From Planctomycetota bacterium (GTDB lineage Bacteria; Planctomycetota; UBA1135; GCA-002686595), in NCBI GenBank assembly GCA_002683825.1, contig NYUD01000057.1, forward strand, positions 62,001-126,000: a stretch of 64,000 nucleotides of DNA, given 5' to 3'. Position 1 is the first letter of the stretch, and each line of letters begins with the position of its first letter. The position numbers and the translations under genes were made by a program. Below are positions 42,583 to 51,861 of the stretch, in pieces. The notes under the pieces were generated by a model. The model searched no databases and was not told the origin of the DNA. It was given only the letters and a program-made list of their open reading frames with translations.

Positions 42583-43263
42583 ATGGAGAGGGAATCCGTG
42601 CCGCGCATCCTCATCACTGCGGATGGCTCGCGAACGCTCTTCAGCGATACCTACTATCAGTCCTATCAATCGATCTCGGGTGCTCTGTGCCAGGCCCGTT
42701 GGGTGTTTCTCGAAGCCGGCGACGTTTCGAGGCGGCTGCAGGCGCGTCAACCTACGCGTGTGCTGGAGGTTGGATTCGGGACCGGATTGAACGCCATGCT
42801 CACGCTCGATCTGGCCCTTGCGACGGGCTGCCCGCTGGACTTCGTGTCGTTGGAGCGAGATCTCCTTCCCGCATGGACGCTCCGTGCGCTGGGCCACGGA
42901 CGGTGGCTGGAACATCCCGAGGTCGCGGAGTCCCTGGGTAACGCCATCGAGGAGGGGAGACCCAGAGTTCAGCTCGCCCCGCAAGTCCATTTCGAGCTCG
43001 CGCTGGGGGATGCGACGACGATCGATCTTCCCCGTACCGTTTTCGACGTGATCTATCTCGACGCTTTCAGTCCGGACGTCAATCCCGAATTGTGGACGGT
43101 GGACTTCCTGACTCGGCTGCACGCCGCGTTGGTTCGGGGAGGCGTGCTCGCCACCTATTGTGTGAAGGGCACCGTCCGTCGCGCTCTCGAAAGCGTCGGT
43201 TTCGACGTCGCGAAGCGCCCCGGACCACCCGGGAAGGCCGAGATCACGGTCGCGCGACGCTGA
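42583..43263 (+). CDS. mnmD: tRNA 5-methylaminomethyl-2-thiouridine methyltransferase domain protein (MnmD)
   Basis: The 226-residue protein matches the methyltransferase half of MnmC without the oxidoreductase half. Seen are TLFSDTYYQSYQS, RVLEVGFGTGLNAMLTLD (SAM motif), FVSLERDLLP, the family hallmark FDVIYLDAFSPDVNPELW and YCVKGTVRRALESVGFDV. MnmD converts nm5U34 to mnm5U34 in tRNA. The following 163 bp before the FG-GAP gene show nothing recognised. Confidence 0.9.
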   Translation: MERESVPRILITADGSRTLFSDTYYQSYQSISGALCQARWVFLEAGDVSRRLQARQPTRVLEVGFGTGLNAMLTLDLALATGCPLDFVSLERDLLPAWTLRALGHGRWLEHPEVAESLGNAIEEGRPRVQLAPQVHFELALGDATTIDLPRTVFDVIYLDAFSPDVNPELWTVDFLTRLHAALVRGGVLATYCVKGTVRRALESVGFDVAKRPGPPGKAEITVARR

Positions 43264-43426
43264 CTCGGTTGTCGCATGGGAGGAGGGTTCTGTCCGGGTC
43301 CAGGATCGGTTTGCAGAGGAGGGAAATTCTTACCTACAGACTGGCCTCGAAGAGCCTTCAGATTGCGCCCTGGCGAGCCCGATCCAAGTCTCGTCCCCCG
43401 CCCGCATTACCTCTCCTCTATCCTCT

Positions 43427-46400
43427 ATGGAATCCAAGCGCCGTTCCTCCCGGTTGTTGGGAATCTTCATTGTCCTGGCCGGACTTGCGATCAACTCCTA
43501 TTCGATCGGGTTCTTCCTGGCGGATGACCACTCGATCGGTAATGCGCATATCAAGTCGGCGTTGATGGTGCTGCAGGGAGGCGCTGTCCTGCTGGGATTC
43601 GCCCTGTTGATCGGCTGGAAGGCGCCTATATGGCGTCCCTTGCGCGCCCTGCTCCTGGGATTTTTGCCGATGGTGATCGGGCTAGGAGGCTACGGCACGG
43701 GGCGGATGAAAACGGATCTCTTTACGCCGGAGATCGAGCGCATTCAGAACCGACAGATGGAGCGACTGCTCGCTTCCGAGTCGGTCCACCTCAAGCTCAC
43801 ACCCAGGTTCAAGAAGCTCGGGACGGCTGCGGAGAACCTGCGCATTCCCAGCGCGGGAGTTGAAGGCGTTTTCTCGGATCCGGTGCGCGTGATCGACCTC
43901 GTCAAGAAGGACGATAGTCACAAGCATGAACTGGCGAGTGTTGGCGTCCAGATAGAGCACTACGGTTTGGGCCGGCAGTCGATCGTCTTGCGCGACGAGC
44001 TGGATTTGATGCGGCCGATCCTCGATCGGGTAGACCGCTTCGAACACAGCAAGTTCGGTTTTGTCCAGGGGGACTTCGAGGGAAAGAACTGGCGCCGCTG
44101 GCGTGTGGAGGGCTACTTCAAAGGGGTCGCTTGGCTCAAGAGTGGCGAGCGCGTCCAGATGAAGGGCGGCCTGCAGGTCCTTTGGGAGCTGGACGAGGAC
44201 GCTGATCCGATGACCAAGGAGCACCTGAACGATCCGAAGCGTTGGCACATCAGCGAGTTCTTGTTCCTGGATTTCCACACCGAACGGACCGAGCGCACCC
44301 TCTTCACCGAAGAGCTGGCCCAGCGCGTAACGGATCCGGAGGCGCTCTTCGAAGCGCAACGCAACATCACACGGGAGCACATCTTTGATTGGCTGACCGC
44401 GGCGGCGCGTAACGATGAGTGGTTCCCACCCGACAATTACTGGGATTATCGCGCCGCCTGGGCCCTGCCCGCGGTCAGCGTTGTCGACATCGACGGTGAT
44501 GGCCTCGACGACTTCTACAAGATGGCTCAGTACGGCAAGAACCAGCTGTTTCGGAACAACGGGAACGGAACCTTCGACGAGATAGCAGGTCAGGTCGGAC
44601 TGGACGTCAAGAATCACACCAACTGCGCGCTCTTCGCGGACTTCGACAACGATGGAGACGTGGATTGCTTCCTGGGTCGCAGCCTCGAGCCCAGCATGTA
44701 CATGGTCAACGACGGGGGCAAGTTCCGAGACGCTTCCGACCAATTCTTTGGCGAGGGGCAGTGCTATTTCGTCTCGACGGCTTCCGCCGTGGACTACGAC
44801 GGCAATGGACTGCTGGACATTTACATCGGCACCTATGCCGCGCAGATCACCGTGCGCCAGATGAACAAGCACCTGCGCGGCCAGCCCAAAGGAAAGCTGC
44901 TGACGGGATTCCTTCCGGAGGATCAGGCTGGCGAGCTGTATCACCTGGCCAAGGACTCGATGGAAAACCACATCCGCGATCGCGTCGGCCCGCCCAACGC
45001 GCTGATGAGGAACGTCGGCGGTGGCCGGTTCGAACGCGCCGAGGATGCCGGCCTGGAACTCTATCGCAACACCTTCCAGGCGACGTGGGCGGACTACGAC
45101 TCCGATGGCGATCCCGACGTCTACATCGCGAACGACTTTGCATACAACAACCTCTTTCGCAACGACGACGGAACCTTCACGGACGTTTCGGTCGAAACGG
45201 CGTCCCAGGACGTAGGCTTCGGGATGGGGTGCTCCTGGGGGGACGTCGACCGTGACGGCGACCAGGACTTGTATGTGTCCAATATGTACAGCAAAGCGGG
45301 CAACCGAATCGTCGACTCCATCAGCGGAATGGACCCGCGCTTCAAGGACATGGCCGCCGGCAACTCGCTCTTGGCCTGGAACGGACAGACCTTCGATCGT
45401 ATCTCTTCGAAGGATGGGACCGGCAAACGTGTCGAGGTAGGGGGATGGTCGTGGGGCAGTCAGTATGTCGACTGCGACAACGATGGCTGGCTCGATATCT
45501 ACACGCTGAATGGCTACTACAGTGCGCCGGAGCTGTATCGAGACGACGTCGACTTGTGAAGCGATTTCTGGCGCACGGTCGTGCGCTCCGACGAGAACCT
45601 CAAGACGGTTCGCGGCAGTGAAAATAGCCTCGGTGACTTCGGTTCCGAGTCTCCGAAGAATTCGTTCTCCGGCGGCGAACGCGACAACCTCTTTCTCTCC
45701 GACCGAGGCGAGCAATTTTATGACATCGCCGGACTTGCGGGTCTGGACGATCCCGGCGACGGCCGGACCAGCAGTCAGCTCGATTTCGATCGCGACGGTT
45801 GGACCGACCTCGTCGTCGCCAGTGCGACGGTCCCGACGCTGAAGCTGTATCGCAACCGCATCGGAGAAGAGCTCTACGGAGACTCCAAGGGCGCACGCAT
45901 GGTTGCCATTCGCTTGCAGGGAGGCAATCAGGCCGCGGCGGCCGACCGGACCTGGAGTCCACGGGATGGTTGGGGGGCGATCCTGAAGATCTCGTACACG
46001 GTGGATGGGAAACCCGTCGAGCTCCTGCGGGAGTACCGTTGTGGCGACGGTCGCGCAGCCCAGAACTCCAAGACGCTATTGGTCGGAGTAGGCGCGGCGA
46101 CAAGCGTCGACATCGCAGTGCACTGGCCCTCGGGCAAGACGCAGCACTATGCCGGGGTTCGTCCCGGCGCCCTGGTCACGGGCTTTGAAAACCCCGAGCA
46201 CAACCCCCAGGAGAGGGGCCGCGATCACTCGCTTGAGAACTACCTTCTTGAGGCCACCGATGCCTCCAGGGATCCACTCGCCACCCGGAGCAAGATCGAA
46301 CTGAGTCTGCCCGGCGGTGATGTTGTGCCCGAGATTCACGTGATCACGGCAATGTCGACACACTGTCCGTCGTGCAAGAAAGCCCAGCCCCAGGTGAAGA

Positions 46401-46687
46401 TGTTGCGCGAGGCCTTTGCGGATGAGGTGGGGGTCTGGGGTGTGCCGATCGACCTCGAGGAGAATGCGGATGTGCTGGATGAGTATGTGGCCAAGTACCA
46501 GCCGTTCTACGACGTCCTCATCACACTGCCCATGAGCGAGCGGTTGCTGGTCAAAGAGCACATCACAAGGACTTTCCTCGACGAGGTCACGCCAGCTTCG
46601 ATTATCACCGACGCGAAGGGCAACGTGCTGCACACCATGCAAGGCGTGCCCACCATTTCCGACGTCAAGCGGTTCCTGGCCAGGTAG
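43427..46687 (+). CDS. Candidate selenoprotein: FG-GAP/ASPIC-UnbV membrane protein with thioredoxin-like domain and in-frame UGA
   Basis: Reading through one TGA (45557-45559, codon 711) gives a 1086-residue protein. It has three N-terminal membrane helices (about 11-32, 44-64, 68-87), a connecting region, FG-GAP/VCBS repeats with calcium-loop motifs (VVDIDGDGLDDF, DNDGDVDCF, DYDSDGDPDVY; about 350-700), then VDL-UGA-SDFWRTVV, more VCBS sequence, an ASPIC/UnbV domain (REYRCGDGRAAQNSKTLLVG) and a thioredoxin-like end with CPSC at 980-983. From memory of the family, relatives have Cys at the UGA position (DLC-x-x-FWR). The part after UGA has no ATG or ribosome binding site near its beginning, stays in phase and continues the fold. 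A SECIS-like hairpin follows. Alternatives are a nonsense mutation, a sequencing error, or two separate genes. Confidence 0.72.
45570..45587 (+). promoter_or_regulatory. Putative bacterial SECIS element after the in-frame UGA
   Basis: A perfect 6-bp stem (GCGCAC at 45571-45576, GTGCGC at 45581-45586), extendable by a G-U pair, closes a GGTC loop. Counting the U of UGA as 1, the loop G-U pair is at 22-23. In E. coli fdhF the SelB-recognised G and U are at 23-24 within an AGGUCU loop. Loop sequence, stem and distance therefore agree with a bacterial SECIS inside the reading frame. Confidence 0.6.
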
Positions 46688-46705
46688 CGGCAGAGGCGCG
46701 TTGGC

Positions 46706-48721
46706 ATGTACGATCCCGGTGGATTCGATCCCTGTCTGGAGTCTGCACCGAAGCCGAGTCCGTTTGCGACACCACTCGTCGTTCTGTGGGCCGGGATCAT
46801 TTTCGGCCTCTGCGAGGCGACCTTCGGGTTGTCCCTGGGTTGGCATCACCAGCTGCTTTACTTCGCACTGATTCTGGGCTTTACGGCCGCCCTTTCCCTC
46901 GTCCTCGGAGCGACACTGACGCTGGTGCGCGCCCCGATCCCATTGGCGCTGGTCCTGTGGGCATGCGCCTTTGCAGGCATCAGCGAGACCTGGAGCTTTG
47001 CGGTCGCCTTGGCTTTCGTCGGCGTTGCATGTCTGAAAATACCCTGTGTTTCAAGAGCGGCCCCGGGCTTCTTGAGCGCGTGCGCCGGGACAGGGCTCGT
47101 GTTCGCATTGTTGCGTGGAGCCGGACTGGCCGACCTCGCGGGTTTGGGTGGGCTGCCCGTACGAGCCGGTGAAGCGATCGCCACAGCACTCCTGTTTGCG
47201 ACCGCCTTTGTCGGTGCCCCCGCAACCTTCTCCACTTGCGTGCCGCGCCTGTCGCCGCACCTGGCCTCTGTTGCCGTGGTTCTCTTCGGCCTCGGCTTCT
47301 CGGCCATGCCTATTCTGGAGGCACCGAACGGTCTGAAGCGCCTACCGCCGCCTGGCTATGCGAGCGATACGGAGGAGCATGCTTCCCCCCACGTATTTCT
47401 GCTCGTTCTCGATACGGTGCGTGCGGACCACATGTCGATTTACGGATCGGACCGCGACACGACGCCCGAACTCGACCGTTGGGTTCAAGGACGCGACAAC
47501 GTCGCCGTCTATTCGCAGGCGTATGCGAACGGCACATGGACCGTTCCCTCGCACGCCACACTTTTCACCGGTCTACTGCCCAACGAACACGGCGCACACT
47601 TCGCGCTCGACGGCAGCCTGAGCTATCGCTTCGGCCTCGATGAAGAAACGCTGACGTTGGCCCAGGGACTGCAGGCGGCGGGATACGCGACGCTCGGTAG
47701 TTTCTCAAACAACTGGTTGCGGACAGTGGTCGGAATGGGGCGGGGCTTCGATCGCTATTTCTTGTCGCCTAATTTTGAACCTCTGCCCTTCGTGGGCGAG
47801 AAACTGAGGATGTGGTTGGTGCCCGGGCTGGCTGCGGAGGCGGCCAAGGGCGGCGCGCGTGCTTGCGCAGTGAATCGCACGCTCCTGTCGATGGTCGATC
47901 CCTGGTCCGAGGGGGTCAAGCCGCTGTTTGTTTTCGGCAATTACGGCGATGCCCACGGACCCTACGCCCCGCCGCCGGGGTTTCGCGGACACTTTCGCGA
48001 TGCCCACCTACGCGAGCGGCCCGAGCACCTTTCGGTCGAGCAAACCCCCTCCGAGCTCGCGATCCTGGAGGCTCGCTACGATGAGGAAATACTCTATCTC
48101 GATTCCGAGCTGGGCCGTTTCTTCGATGAGCTGAATCAGCGCGGGATCTTCGATGACTCCTGGATCATCGTGACCGCGGATCACGGTGAGGCATTCAACG
48201 AGCACGGCCTGCTCGAACACGGGACCACGGTCCACAACGAAGTCAGCCGCATCCCGCTGGTGATCTTTCCACCGAAAGGAGAGTCCCTTCCCCGGACCGC
48301 CGGCCCCGTCAGTTTGGTCGACGTGGCCAAGACGATTGCCGGGATCGGCGGGTTTGAAATCGATGGTCCGGGACGCGATCTACGCCTCCCCCAGAGTGGT
48401 GAGCACGGTGTAGCTATCGAGTTTTACGGTGACGCATCCAAGGCCAGGCGCCACGGAGCCAAGGCACGCTACGCATCGCGAGCCGTTCTTCTCAATCAGT
48501 ACAAGCTGATCGAGTGGGGCCACGACTACTTTCTTCACGATCTGGATCGCGACCCTGGCGAGATGATGAACCTGGTGGAGAGCTTGCCCCACATCGCGGA
48601 GAAGATGAAGAGCATGCTGCCGAGACGTGGAGAACCAAACCGCATCGAGGATGGCGGCGGACCGGCACAGGGCGCGCTCAAAACGCTGCGAGGTCTCGGC
48701 TACGTGGGCGGTGAACCCTAG
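46706..48721 (+). CDS. Membrane-anchored sulfatase/phosphodiesterase-like protein
   Basis: The 671-residue protein has about six hydrophobic helices in the first 195 residues and then an extracytoplasmic alkaline-phosphatase-fold domain: metal site LLVLDTVRADHMS, nucleophile region TWTVPSHATLFTG, FVFGNYGDAHGPY and VTADHGEAFNEHG. The sulfatase signature C/S-x-P-x-R is replaced by Thr279-V-P-S-H, so no formylglycine can form. The enzyme would use Thr directly, as phosphoethanolamine or glycerol-phosphate transferases do. It follows the candidate selenoprotein by 18 bp in the same direction and meets the next FG-GAP gene head-on, 10 bp apart. The substrate is unknown. Confidence 0.87.
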   Translation: MYDPGGFDPCLESAPKPSPFATPLVVLWAGIIFGLCEATFGLSLGWHHQLLYFALILGFTAALSLVLGATLTLVRAPIPLALVLWACAFAGISETWSFAVALAFVGVACLKIPCVSRAAPGFLSACAGTGLVFALLRGAGLADLAGLGGLPVRAGEAIATALLFATAFVGAPATFSTCVPRLSPHLASVAVVLFGLGFSAMPILEAPNGLKRLPPPGYASDTEEHASPHVFLLVLDTVRADHMSIYGSDRDTTPELDRWVQGRDNVAVYSQAYANGTWTVPSHATLFTGLLPNEHGAHFALDGSLSYRFGLDEETLTLAQGLQAAGYATLGSFSNNWLRTVVGMGRGFDRYFLSPNFEPLPFVGEKLRMWLVPGLAAEAAKGGARACAVNRTLLSMVDPWSEGVKPLFVFGNYGDAHGPYAPPPGFRGHFRDAHLRERPEHLSVEQTPSELAILEARYDEEILYLDSELGRFFDELNQRGIFDDSWIIVTADHGEAFNEHGLLEHGTTVHNEVSRIPLVIFPPKGESLPRTAGPVSLVDVAKTIAGIGGFEIDGPGRDLRLPQSGEHGVAIEFYGDASKARRHGAKARYASRAVLLNQYKLIEWGHDYFLHDLDRDPGEMMNLVESLPHIAEKMKSMLPRRGEPNRIEDGGGPAQGALKTLRGLGYVGGEP

Positions 48722-48731
48722 GGTGGGGGGG

Positions 48732-50375
48732 CTACTCGCGGCGTAGGACGTGCACGCGGTCGACCTCAAGCCCGGAAAATTCCTGTTCGGTTCCGTCCGC
48801 CCAGCGGACGAGCGCCTTCTGCGGGCCACTGCGCGTTCCCAGGCCGAAGTGTGCGCGCACGTCGTTGCTCGAGCAGAAACTGTACGCGGGTTGGACCTGA
48901 CGCCAGGTCACATGCTCGCCCTCACCGACGCGAATCATCGCTCCATAGTCGTCGTTACCGGCCTTGTTGATGGCGCGGATCTGCATCCAGTGCCCCTCCG
49001 AGGCGACGTTGCATAGGAGCTTCAGGCGCGAGCCGTTGTCCAGGTAAGCGACGTCGATGTCGCCGTCGTTGTCGAAGTCTCCGAAGGCGGCTCCCCGCGT
49101 GTTTCCATACAACGGCGTGGCGAGGCCGCAGTCAGGTATTTCTTCGAATGTCTCGTCGGACAGGTTTCGTAGCACCTGGTTAGGTTCGGCGTAAATGTCG
49201 TTCGGATCGTAGGAAGGTGTGCCCGCCGTGACGCGGCCGTTGGCCACAAAGATGTCGTCACGTCCGTCCTGATCAAAGTCCGCAAATCCGACTCCAAAAC
49301 CAGTGTACTGCAGGCTGGGAGCGGCTAACCCGAGCGACGTGGTGTAGTCGATGAACGAGCCCTTGTTGTTCAGGTAGAACGTGTTCGACTGCCCCCGAAG
49401 GTGCGTCATGAACAGGTCGAGGTCTCCGTCCTGGTGGAGATCATGGGCGACGACGCCCATGCCGGCTTCCGCCACGCCGTTCATGTTGACGGCGCAGCCC
49501 GCGAGCAGCGCATCTTCGATGAAAGTGCCGTCCCCCTGGTTGTTCCACAGTCGGTTGGGCAGCAGATCGTTCGCGACGTAGATATCGACGAAACCGTTTT
49601 GGTCGAAGTCTCCCGGTGCGACGCCCAGGCCATTGCCGAATACCTTGCTGGCGATACCGGATTCGACCGAGACGTTCTTGAAACGCGCGCCGTCCTCGTT
49701 GCGCAGCAACAGGTCCTGGGTCGGAGTGGCGTAGTTACGGGGGCTGCAATAGTCACGTTCGCTATATGCCGAGTTGCAATCGATTTCGCTCGTGCTGGTC
49801 CAAAACAGGTAATTCGTAGTAAAGATATCGAGGTCGCCGTCGTTGTCGTAATCCAGAAAAGCCGCGCTCGTACCCCACAGTGGATCGCCCGTTCCGGTCG
49901 TCGCCGTGACATTCTCGAAGGTGCGGTCTCCCACGTTCCGGTAGAGCGCGTTCGCGCCCACGTTGGTTACAAACATGTCGATGTAGCCATCGCCCGAGTA
50001 ATCGCCGCAGGCGATCCCCATGCCGTAGCCCCGGTCCCCGGTCCCGGAGGCTTCAGTTATGTCCTCGAAGTTGCCGTTCCCCTTGTTGTGGAAGAGCATG
50101 TTCCCGTGGGTCGTGTCCTCTTCGAGGTCTCCGCCCTGTACGGCATAGAGGTCCTGAAATCCATCGTTGTCGATATCGAGGAAAGCGACCCCACTGCCCA
50201 CAGCCTCGGGCATCCAGTAGTCGCGTTCGGTCGCGTAGACGTGCTGGAAATCCACCCCCCTGGAGAGTGCTACTTCCTCGAACCAGATGGGGCCTGTCTC
50301 GACTTCGCCACAGCCGCAGCCGAGCGCGTAGAAGAAGAGGGCCAAACTGAAGGGAAGGACCCTTGCGGGCTTCAT
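48732..50375 (-). CDS. FG-GAP/VCBS repeat lipoprotein with ASPIC/UnbV domain
   Basis: The 547-residue protein has a signal with likely lipobox ALGCG (Cys20), multiple VCBS/FG-GAP units with calcium-loop sequences (FLDIDNDGFQDLY, DYDNDGDLDIF, DFDQNGFVDIY, DFDNDGDIDVAY) and a C-terminal ASPIC/UnbV domain (VQPAYSFCSSNDVRAHFGLG, ALVRWADGTEQEF). Such proteins form seven-bladed propellers exposed outside the cytoplasm. Function in bacteria is not established. Its start overlaps the stop of a TPR protein gene (ATGA), giving a TPR-propeller pair. Confidence 0.92.
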   Translation of the reverse strand: MKPARVLPFSLALFFYALGCGCGEVETGPIWFEEVALSRGVDFQHVYATERDYWMPEAVGSGVAFLDIDNDGFQDLYAVQGGDLEEDTTHGNMLFHNKGNGNFEDITEASGTGDRGYGMGIACGDYSGDGYIDMFVTNVGANALYRNVGDRTFENVTATTGTGDPLWGTSAAFLDYDNDGDLDIFTTNYLFWTSTSEIDCNSAYSERDYCSPRNYATPTQDLLLRNEDGARFKNVSVESGIASKVFGNGLGVAPGDFDQNGFVDIYVANDLLPNRLWNNQGDGTFIEDALLAGCAVNMNGVAEAGMGVVAHDLHQDGDLDLFMTHLRGQSNTFYLNNKGSFIDYTTSLGLAAPSLQYTGFGVGFADFDQDGRDDIFVANGRVTAGTPSYDPNDIYAEPNQVLRNLSDETFEEIPDCGLATPLYGNTRGAAFGDFDNDGDIDVAYLDNGSRLKLLCNVASEGHWMQIRAINKAGNDDYGAMIRVGEGEHVTWRQVQPAYSFCSSNDVRAHFGLGTRSGPQKALVRWADGTEQEFSGLEVDRVHVLRRE

Positions 50376-51574
50376 GGGCGCTTTTTTTTCAGGCGTTCAA
50401 GTTCCAGCGTCAGCTGCGCAACGCGTTCTTCACCCGGCGACACCCTCTCCGCTCTTTGCAGTGCGAGGGCGGCCTCCCGGAGATGTTTCATCTGCATGAG
50501 GATGCGGGCTTTCATCAGGTGGGCGGCGCTCTCTTCCGGAACCAGTTCGATCGCACGCTCGGCCTCGGACAGAGCTTTCTTGGTCGCTCCGGCTTCCAGC
50601 AGGGTTGCGGCAAGCTCCAGAAGCGTTTCGAATTGCTCTCCGTCGATCGCCACGGATCGTTGCAGTGCAATGAGAGCCTTTCCCCGCTTTCCCCCCTGTC
50701 GATAGGCCCGGGCCAGGCGGTTTTGGATTTCGACATCGTTGGGACGGAGTTTGCGATAGCCCTCGAGTATCCGAATCGCCCTCTCCGTGTCGCCCTCCTG
50801 GGCGGCCGTGTGAGCGAGGGCCATCTGCGTGTTGTAGTTGACCCTATACCGGCGCTTCTCGGTCGTCAGGGCGTCCGGGAGATAACGCGGCCTGGAGCCC
50901 TGGCCCCTCTTGAGCGAGCTCCGAGCTTTCCTGGTCTCATCCAACGACCTGTAGGCGAGGCCCAGTTGATAGTGCGCCGTCCTGTAGAGGCCGTCGAGCT
51001 TGACCGCGAGCTCGAGATCCTCAACCGCCTCGGTGTACTTAGCCTGGCGGTTGTAGACCGATCCGCGGCCGACGAAGCCCTCCGGTAGTTGGGGGGCGAG
51101 TTCGATCACGCGCTCGAAGCGTTCCAGAGCCTCTCCCAGTTCATCGTTCTCCAGGAAGCGTTCGCCCAGTCGATGCAAGAGCGCGATCGATTCGGGCATC
51201 TCGCTTTCGAGGGCCGCGTAGGCTTCGAGCGCTGTAGTCGAATCACCCAGGGCGTGATCGGCGATGGCTCGGTGGAAGCGCCACAGGGGTTCGCTCGGAT
51301 CCAGATCGGCGGCGATTTCGTAACACTCCCGCGCCTCGGCCCACAGGCGGTTCGCCTCATAGGCCAGTCCCAGGGAGCCGTGGGCCTTGGCGGAGCCTAC
51401 ATTCTGACGGGTCAGCTCGACGCGCTCCGCCAGAAATAAACGCGTGTCCTCGCGCAGCGTCTCCCAGTTGAACGGTTCGACCGGCGTCCGGGCAGCGAAC
51501 AGATCGCGGAACGTCCATCCGCCCACCACGCCGATAGCGGCCAGGCCGCCAAGAACGAGCGGCAGGATGCGCAT
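50372..51574 (-). CDS. Membrane-anchored TPR repeat protein paired with an FG-GAP protein
   Basis: From ATG 51574 (MRILPLVLGGLAAIGVVGGW) this is a 400-residue protein with one N-terminal helix or signal anchor and about nine TPR units in the periplasm (AHGSLGLAYEANRLWAEARE, LGEALERFERVIELAPQL, YTEAVEDLELAVKLDG and so on). It is translationally coupled to the downstream FG-GAP/UnbV lipoprotein. The 287 bp between it and the divergent helicase gene (51575-51861) carry no gene apart from the longer N-terminal frame of this protein. Confidence 0.88.
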   Translation of the reverse strand: MRILPLVLGGLAAIGVVGGWTFRDLFAARTPVEPFNWETLREDTRLFLAERVELTRQNVGSAKAHGSLGLAYEANRLWAEARECYEIAADLDPSEPLWRFHRAIADHALGDSTTALEAYAALESEMPESIALLHRLGERFLENDELGEALERFERVIELAPQLPEGFVGRGSVYNRQAKYTEAVEDLELAVKLDGLYRTAHYQLGLAYRSLDETRKARSSLKRGQGSRPRYLPDALTTEKRRYRVNYNTQMALAHTAAQEGDTERAIRILEGYRKLRPNDVEIQNRLARAYRQGGKRGKALIALQRSVAIDGEQFETLLELAATLLEAGATKKALSEAERAIELVPEESAAHLMKARILMQMKHLREAALALQRAERVSPGEERVAQLTLELERLKKKRP

Positions 51575-51861
51575 ATGGAACCTGCCCGCGGCGCCGTCAC
51601 AGGGACGCAGCGGTGCGTTTTCCGATTGGACTGAGGGGTGCATCGGGGGGGGAGAAGCTAGGGAACCTCATGCTTAAGAATAGCGCTCGCTCCTGAAGCA
51701 GCACAAGGGGACGCGGGCACCCGGCGAGGACCCCCTGTCTCTTCCGGCGGAGAAGGGCGAAAGCCTTGCCTCGCCGAGGAGAAAAGATTGCGTTCTTTCG
51801 TAGCACATCGCCTCGATGAAAGTTGCCTCTACGGGTTTTAGTCCTAAGCTGCGCCCCGAAA

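Noticed and set aside
45581..46687. Separate gene starting at GTG 45581 encoding a 368-residue protein
   Set aside because: No ribosome binding site precedes the GTG, the frame continues without break from the upstream ORF across a single TGA, and the residues before the GTG (SDFWRT) belong to the family motif. A read-through or selenocysteine explanation fits better.
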